A stretch of DNA of 64,000 nucleotides from Hemileia vastatrix (lineage: Eukaryota; Basidiomycota; Pucciniomycetes; Pucciniales; Zaghouaniaceae). The notes under the pieces are model-generated. The model worked only from the letters and a program-made list of their open reading frames with translations, had not been told where the DNA came from and did no database searches. Shown one piece after another: positions 58,516 through 64,000 of this stretch. The position numbers and the translations under genes are program-made. The stretch covers positions 2,131,501 through 2,195,500 of the forward strand of contig JASXTE010000002.1 in the NCBI GenBank assembly GCA_030280995.1. The letters are read 5' to 3'. The stretch's first letter is position 1. Every line of letters starts with the position of its first letter.

Positions 58516-58979
58516 CTCCTCCTTGCATTGACCTCATGCCCATCCATCATTCCACACACAACAGACCTCCCTATATCCTCACAGACCCTCCTCACTAACA
58601 CCTGTTACACCTGGACCCTCCTCACTAACACCTGTTACACCTGGACCCTCCTCACTAACATCCGTTAACCCCTTGACCCTTCACTAACCATCCCGTCCAT
58701 GCTCACTACCCCCGTTAATAACCCACAGACACACAATAACCCTTTAGCAAAATATTGCATTGGCCGTTGCGCTGTGTATTGCCTATCAAAGATAAAGGAT
58801 GAAAACACTTTTGAGAGATTAAATAATTTAGATTTAAAGTTTTAGATTAGCGCGGTTGAATAGTGAGTACACAAAGGAAAGTTGCATTTGCTATGTAAAA
58901 TTGCTTCTGCGCTTTGAACATGGATTTAGACCTTGTTATTATTGATTTAAATGAGCAGCTTTTGCCTCGAGTATCACGT
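58516..58979 (-). repeat. Chromovirus A LTR fragment (U3 part)
   Basis: Minus-strand U3 similar to 44560-44972 of A3, including a duplicated CCTCACTAACACCTGTTACACCTGGAC-like unit near 58590-58650. It lacks the R/U5 end and the last ~12 bases at the other end (stops at GTATCACG). No internal element is attached. Confidence 0.8.
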
Positions 58980-60065
58980 TTGGTCTTCAAACATTGGTAG
59001 AGCACTTTGTTGGTCTGTTTGGCGTTGTTTTGATGTGTTTTAAATGGCATTGTTCAATAATTGGGTGTTTTTCTGGAATTATTTGACAAATATTGAGACT
59101 GTGGAAATGTGGGTATTACCATTGGATAGCCCTGGTTTTCTCTATATTTTATGTCTTGATGACATTTTTCATATTCTAAGTATTTGAGGGATTTTTTCTC
59201 ATTTTTCATTTCAAAAGATAGCTTTTTAATTTTGTTTTTTGTGTTTTATGCGCTAACTTTAAGTCTTAGGGTTAAGTGCTTAGTACCATTAGAACAGGCT
59301 AATTTTTTCTACGTTTCATTTTCCAAAGTTGTTGTAGCTTAATTATGTGTTTTAAAGGTTTCAGTAGTCGTAGTTTATTTTTCTAAGTATTTTAGGTGTT
59401 TTTGGTGGTTTTCTGGCTTCAGGGCGGTGCTGCCGCATCAGGCGGGCCTCCCGACATCAGGAGGACCTCCCGCCTTGGAGCTAGAAGGCTGGGAAGTGTT
59501 TCTAGAGGGGTTTTATGCAATTTGGCGCTCAGAAACGCCAAATTTGTTGGTGTTCATGGCCTCTTAGATGGGGGTCTGTGTGTATATAGTGAAAAAGACA
59601 GTTTGGGCAGCCTTAATTATCATACAACCATCTGGAGGATATATCCTTGTTCCTCACTCAGTTTTCACTGTTTTCTAGCCACAATTGGCTGTGTTTTTTG
59701 CAAGGTTAGTTCTTCATTTAACTCAACTTTGGAAACTGTTTTCTCTGGTGTAGTCTTGCAAGCTATATCAAGTATTATTTCTGTCTCTGGTGTGGATTTT
59801 CAACCTACATCAAGTATCATTGCTTTCTCCAGTGAGGACATTGGTCTACATTTCAGTCCTTAGTTTGGTAGTCTGTCTGGAGACTACTTTCTTGGATGAT
59901 CATTCAGTCAAGTGTATTGGAAAAGGGGCTTTAAACAACAGGAACCAATTTACTGTAGCAGGTAAATCTCACTTATTTTTTTTAAAGGGACAGGGGATTT
60001 TCTCTCTGGTTTTTCTCCAACTCCCTTGCTCAAGGCCTATAGCTAGTACTATAGGATTGTCTACA
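58980..60065 (+). repeat. Putative 5' LTR and leader of Gypsy-C
   Basis: The right end is inferred from TACA at 60065 just before a tRNA-type primer-binding site. A TATATA box at 59583-59588 fits an LTR promoter. A GC-rich imperfect stem (GGCGGGCCTCC 59441-59451 with GGAGG and CCCGCC up to 59474) stands out. The left end was not found. A 155-aa frame here (59396-59863) is not credible as a protein. Confidence 0.45.
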
Positions 60066-60069
60066 TTTC

Positions 60070-60086
60070 TGGCGCCCAACGTGGGG
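60070..60086 (+). other. Gypsy-C primer-binding site, tRNA-Lys type
   Basis: TGGCGCCCAACGTGGGG has the form of a site complementary to the 3' end of a lysine tRNA, four bases after the inferred LTR end and 73 bases before the gag start. This contrasts with the self-primed family A. Confidence 0.75.
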
Positions 60087-60158
60087 GTAGGACCTGCTAG
60101 TTCATTGGAATCTCTGTTTTCTTTTGTTGGCCTTTTCTGGTGATTTTGGTCTGGAAGG

Positions 60159-62519
60159 ATGGCTTCTGGTTCATCTATTCCTGTGGTTCCTGTCAGTGGG
60201 GGGGAAGGTCCTCCTGCTGTGATGGTTAGGGAATGAGTGAGGATTAAAACTTGGGATGGTACCAACTTTAATGGAGATGATGTGAAATGGTTTCTGGAGA
60301 AATATGAAACTTCTGCTGGTGTGGATGATGATTCTTACCTGGACATGGGGAAGCAGATCATTTTCTTCATTGGTGATAGATCAGTGGAGAAGGAGATTGT
60401 GGCCATTTCTGGCTACAAGAAGAGGGATTGGAAGATCTTGTGCAGGGAGAAGGTGGATAGATGGGGTTTTAGGTTCACTATGGTGGATATGAACAAGGCT
60501 GTCAGTGAATGGCAGTCTTACGGTGGTGTTGGTAACTTACTCAGTTACAGGTAGTTTTTAATACAGTTTGATCCTGTGATAGATTATTTGGTGGAAGTAG
60601 CGGAGCTGGCACATGAAAATGCTGCCAAAGATGTTTTTTGGTCTGCCCTGGCTAGAGATGTCAGTATGGATGTGTTGAAGGAGTTGTCAAGGAAGGACTT
60701 GATGAAGACTCTTTCTAATGGGGACCAGAAGTTGCCTGCCTTGGACAAGGTGAAGGAGGCTGTGGAGGCCCATTTGAAGCTGTTGGCTGTGGACACCTAT
60801 CAAGAGGGGTGTGCTAAGTATGTCAGAAAAGTCAGTGAGGCTTTGGATGAAGAGGAGAGTAGGGTAAAGAAGGAAGAAAAGAATATGGTGGAGGTTCCCA
60901 AGCAGGATAGGGACCCAGTAGTGGAGAACTCGGCTGATCTGACAAAAAAACTACATATCTTTGTGCAGAAGGCTAAGAAGGTCAATAGGGCTCCTTCTCA
61001 GCCTAGAAATCTTGACAGGAGGTCTGGTAGGATTGACCCTTGGGTCTGCTTATATTGCAGTAGGAGGGGGAACAAGTCCGATGATTGTTGGGCTCTGAAC
61101 AAAGATGTGTCACAAGGAAAGGTGGAGTTTGATGGCAGGGTGTTCAAATTCCCTGATGGCTCATTAGTAAAGCCCAGTGAGGGGAAGGCTCCTGTTGATT
61201 TGGTCAGGAGAAGAAATGGTCTCAATAAGAGGAGGCCAAGATTTGAGGAGATACCTAATCAGGGGAAGTCTTCGGCTAAGGCAGATGAAGATTTCAAGGG
61301 AAAAGGAAAGGAGGTCAATAAAGTCTCTTTTTCTACTTCCTTTAGTGGGTTGGAGTTGTATTCTTGTGAAGGACAGTCAAGTGGTGAATGCTTGGCTGGT
61401 GTCTATGATGTTGAATCTGGTAAGGGGGGAAGGCCCAATAGCAGTTCTCAGGCGCAACCAAAGCCTAAAACTTTATAGGCAGGTCCTAAGCTGAGTTCAG
61501 CTAGGAGGAAGTACAGCAAAGAGGAGCTGTACAAGATGCAGAAGGGGATTGCTGATATGGGCCCCCCAAGTTTTGGTGCATTGGACATGAGCTGTGAGCC
61601 AGTGCTAATGTATGTTGATTCTGACTCAGAGGAGGATGTCCCTTTGGCTTCATTTCCAAAGCCTGCTGGAGTTAGAGGTGCTGGTGAGGGATCTGGATTT
61701 ATTCCTGTTGATGGAAAGTCTGTTTGTGGTTCTGGCCCTCAGGAGATTTCTAGGACCAAGGTAGTTAAGCCAAGGGCTCACTTTGAGAGGCCAGTAGTTT
61801 CTGGCCAATCTAATGTAATGGACTCGGTTCTGGAAAGAATGAATAAGGGTCAGGTTTGCCTTTCTTATGGGTAATTGTATGCTATCAGTCCTGGGTTGGC
61901 TGATAGACAAAAAAAATTATTGACCAGGAGAAGGGTTTCTTCTGGGGAGGTGAAATACATCTGTGATTCTGCTGAGAAGTTTGGTGAGGGGTTAAAAACT
62001 CATTTTTCTGCTCCTCTTGGTTATGTCAATGTCACTCTGAATGGTAGGGAGGCTAGGGTATTGGTGGATTCAGTTTCTCATATTAACCTGATTTATTTGT
62101 TTCAGGCTACTCATCTGGGCCTCCCCATCAAGACAAGAATTGGTGGCCATGTCACTGAGTTGATTGTGACAGCCGAATTTGTAAAGCTGGATGTCGGTAG
62201 AGCCTCCGGAAAGTTTCATTTCTACATTACCAAAGGTAATGTGAAAGCTGTTTTGGGTGGACCACTCTTGATGTATTTTCAAGCAAGTGTTGGTTAACAG
62301 TTTGAAATGGGAATCAGTTTGGAGTTGACCAGTGAGGATGAGAGAAGGCTTCACATGAGGTTATCATCTGCTGGAGATGATGGTTGGGAGACCAGGCCTG
62401 GCTTGACTTCAATGTGCCAGTGCATGGATTGTTGCAGGAGAAGGAAAGAAGTGGGTGCCACATCTGGTTTTTTAGAGTGTGGCTCAGGCTCTAGTGAGAG
62501 TCTGTCTTTTTTAGAGTAA
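60159..62519 (+). pseudogene. gag: Gypsy-C gag-protease, six in-frame stops
   Basis: One unshifted frame from ATG 60159 (MASGSSIPVVPVSGGEGP). Gag-like part: KTWDGTNFNGDDVKWFLEKYE, VDRWGFRFTMVD, KEAVEAHLKLL, a basic linker and a knuckle CLYCSRRGNKSDDC (61045 region) in which the expected His is Asn. A linker with an acidic patch (YVDSDSEEDVP) leads to an aspartic-protease-like domain at about 62020-62295 (LVDSVSHINLI; the DSG Gly is Val at 62073) with VLGGPLLMYF as its second half. Stops: TGA 60234, TAG 60552, TAG 61476, TAA 61872, TAA 62295, TAA 62517; the last may be natural. Higher GC than its neighbours and lacking frameshifts, it looks younger than family A. Confidence 0.75.
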
Positions 62520-62557
62520 TGAGGGCTGATTGCCCTAGGGCTACAACCTCTCCCCAA

Positions 62558-63639
62558 GATGAGGAAATCCCAGGTTGTAGTAGGTCAGCTCCCTTGGAGA
62601 TATACCAAGTGGATTTTCAACTTTTTCTTTTTAATGTTTCTCTTCTCTGAAAGTATTCTTCATGTTTTTTATCTAGTATCTTTTCTCTCTCAAGATTTTC
62701 AATTATTTTTAATTCAAGTTCAAAAATGAAGATTGGTTATATATCTTTATTGAAAGATAGGTGGAAGAGTTTTGGAGTGGTGAGATTGGGGTCTAAAAGT
62801 AAGTCCTCCCAATGGTGCACCCCTAGGGTTTCTTCTACGCCTTTCAAAAACATTACCTTGGCCAAGTCTGTAAGCATTGGGGAAACACCTGGTTATTTTT
62901 GTAGGATGGAAGAAAACTCAAGAAAAGAAGATAAAAATTTTAAGATAGCTGAGGAAAAGCAAAAAAAAAAAATCTGAAGATAATTAAAAAAGAAGAAAAG
63001 AATTATTTTTGTGAAGATCATCAAGATTAAATTTTGGGCCTCCAGCATGAGGTTAAACTGCACAAATTTTTTAAGAAAGAAGATCAGCAAGATCAATTTT
63101 TGGGTCTCCGGCGTGAGAATAAACTGTATAATTTTAGAAGATGTGATTTAGAAGATGAATCAAGATTTGAAGATTTGAAAGATGGAAGTGAGGATGAAGA
63201 TTTTCAATTGCGGAAAAGTTGTGGAGTGGTGAGATTGAGGTCTAAAAGTAAGTCCTCCAAATTGTGCTCCGCTAGGGCTTCTTCCACACCTTTAAAAAAC
63301 ATTACTTGGGCCACACATGTGAGCAATGGGAAAACCCTTGGTTTTTGTTCCAGGTCTGGTGGTGAAGATTTCCTGAAGATCCCTCAAGTTGAAGGTGGAG
63401 CCACAAAGTACAAGAAGGTAGCGCAGAAGATTAGGCTTGTCAATGAGCCTATGCCTGTGAGTTTGAATCCTCCTTTGAAGAGGCCTTTGTTATCAAGTGA
63501 TCTGTACTGTACTCTGCTGGTGAAGAATCCTCCTGATTTTGTGGAGACTGCTTGGGTGACTGATGGGCTGGCTGCTCTATCAACAGTTACCCCAGATTTT
63601 CTATTTCCAACCCCTTCTCTTGATTTGGTTGAACCCTAG
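62558..63639 (+). pseudogene. Gypsy-C pre-RT region with internal repeats, frameshifted
   Basis: Protein-like sequence starting DEEIPGCSRSAPLEIYQVDF (frame of 62558), continuing at 62726-62975, then in another frame at 63034-63639 (SLNPPLKRPLLSSDLYCTLLVK). The segment VVRLGSKSKSS...STPFKNIT occurs twice (about 62770 and 63218), and an LGLRRENKLYNF-like unit occurs twice (about 63030 and 63100). No RT motif is reached before the sequence becomes non-coding. Probably the linker between protease and RT of Gypsy-C, or an accessory region; not recognised. Confidence 0.45.
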
Positions 63640-64000
63640 TATTGATTTTTCTTAACAGGTTTTTAGTCCTCTATGAATTTAAACTGGAAATTCTTTTGGT
63701 CTTCAAGTGCCAGACTATTCACACTTATTGGTTTTGGTTTAATGCGTTGGATTTTGTGTTTTGTTAGAAGGTACCCAGGGGGGGCTTCTAGATTTTTTTT
63801 GGAAAGTGTGGGGGTAACTGATGAGCTGGCTGCTCTGTAAAACAGTTACCCCAGAATGTCTGTTTCAAGTATTTTTGTTTGTCCTAGTTGAATCCTAGTT
63901 CTGGTTTTTGTTATTCAGGTTTCAAGTCCACTATGACTTTAAACTGGCTTACTGGATTGAGACAGGCTTCTTTTGTCTATTTGGTTTAGTGGGGGATCAC
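63541..64000. repeat. ~257-bp direct repeat at the window end
   Basis: GACTGATGGGCTGGCTGCTCT...CAGTTACCCCAGA (about 63557) recurs at about 63815, and the following CCTAGT...AACTGG segments also match. The unit includes the end of the pre-RT frame. It continues past the window. Confidence 0.7.

Noticed and set aside
59396..59863. 155-aa frame upstream of Gypsy-C gag
   Set aside because: Overlaps the inferred LTR/leader with TATA box and hairpin; no domain; frame ends before the primer-binding site.

Overview
The window looks like an AT-rich, repeat-dominated stretch of a fungal nuclear genome, most likely a basidiomycete and plausibly a rust fungus. That is an inference from chromodomain-bearing Ty3/Gypsy elements, PIF/Harbinger transposons, a decayed SNF2 ATPase and a Zn2Cys6-type gene with 55-75 nt introns; the species cannot be fixed from sequence alone. 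I see no intact host gene, rRNA, tRNA or CRISPR array. Nearly everything is mobile DNA in layers, most of it broken by stop codons and frameshifts.

Layout. 1-735: no gene seen. 736-9238: complete but decayed chromovirus A1 (768-bp LTRs, gag, pol, then an antisense spliced ORF). 9783-11710: SNF2-family pseudogene (minus). 11774-14641: Harbinger element H1. 14857-16440: a junkyard of fragments (chromovirus gag-protease, Gypsy-B protease, SNF2). 16831-17307: orphan ORF. 17581-27693: a repeat with inverted ends and a TATGCATA-rich core, split by chromovirus A2 (18171-27573), whose 5' LTR is itself split by a 1.1-kb solo-LTR-like insert. 28797-31851: Harbinger H2 with internal deletions. 33321-34300: Zn2Cys6-like pseudogene. 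35192-38240: Ty1/Copia pol (minus). 38786-44153: Gypsy-B (plus), cut inside integrase by chromovirus A3 (44154-48955, minus, 5'-truncated). About 49050-57060: an 8-kb satellite of ~608-bp monomers, each carrying a long palindrome. 57601-58979: second copies of the inverted-end repeat and of a chromovirus LTR. 59000-64000: leader, tRNA-Lys-type primer site, gag-protease and pre-RT region of a third Gypsy family (C), running off the window.

The chromovirus family A is the most informative part, because three copies can be compared. (1) The sequence just after the 5' LTR is complementary to the predicted first 14-15 nt of the element's own transcript, as in self-priming Tf1-type elements. (2) gag ends in A-AAA-AAC followed at once by TAG, with a downstream pseudoknot-like pairing, so pol is probably made by -1 frameshifting. 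(3) Between pol and the 3' LTR all three copies carry an antisense gene with its own TATA box, a Zn2Cys6-spaced cysteine cluster, an NLS-like basic stretch and, in two copies, an in-frame spliceosomal intron at the same place. An intron on that strand would not be spliced from genomic RNA and so would survive retrotransposition. This antisense gene is the best candidate here for an undescribed system.
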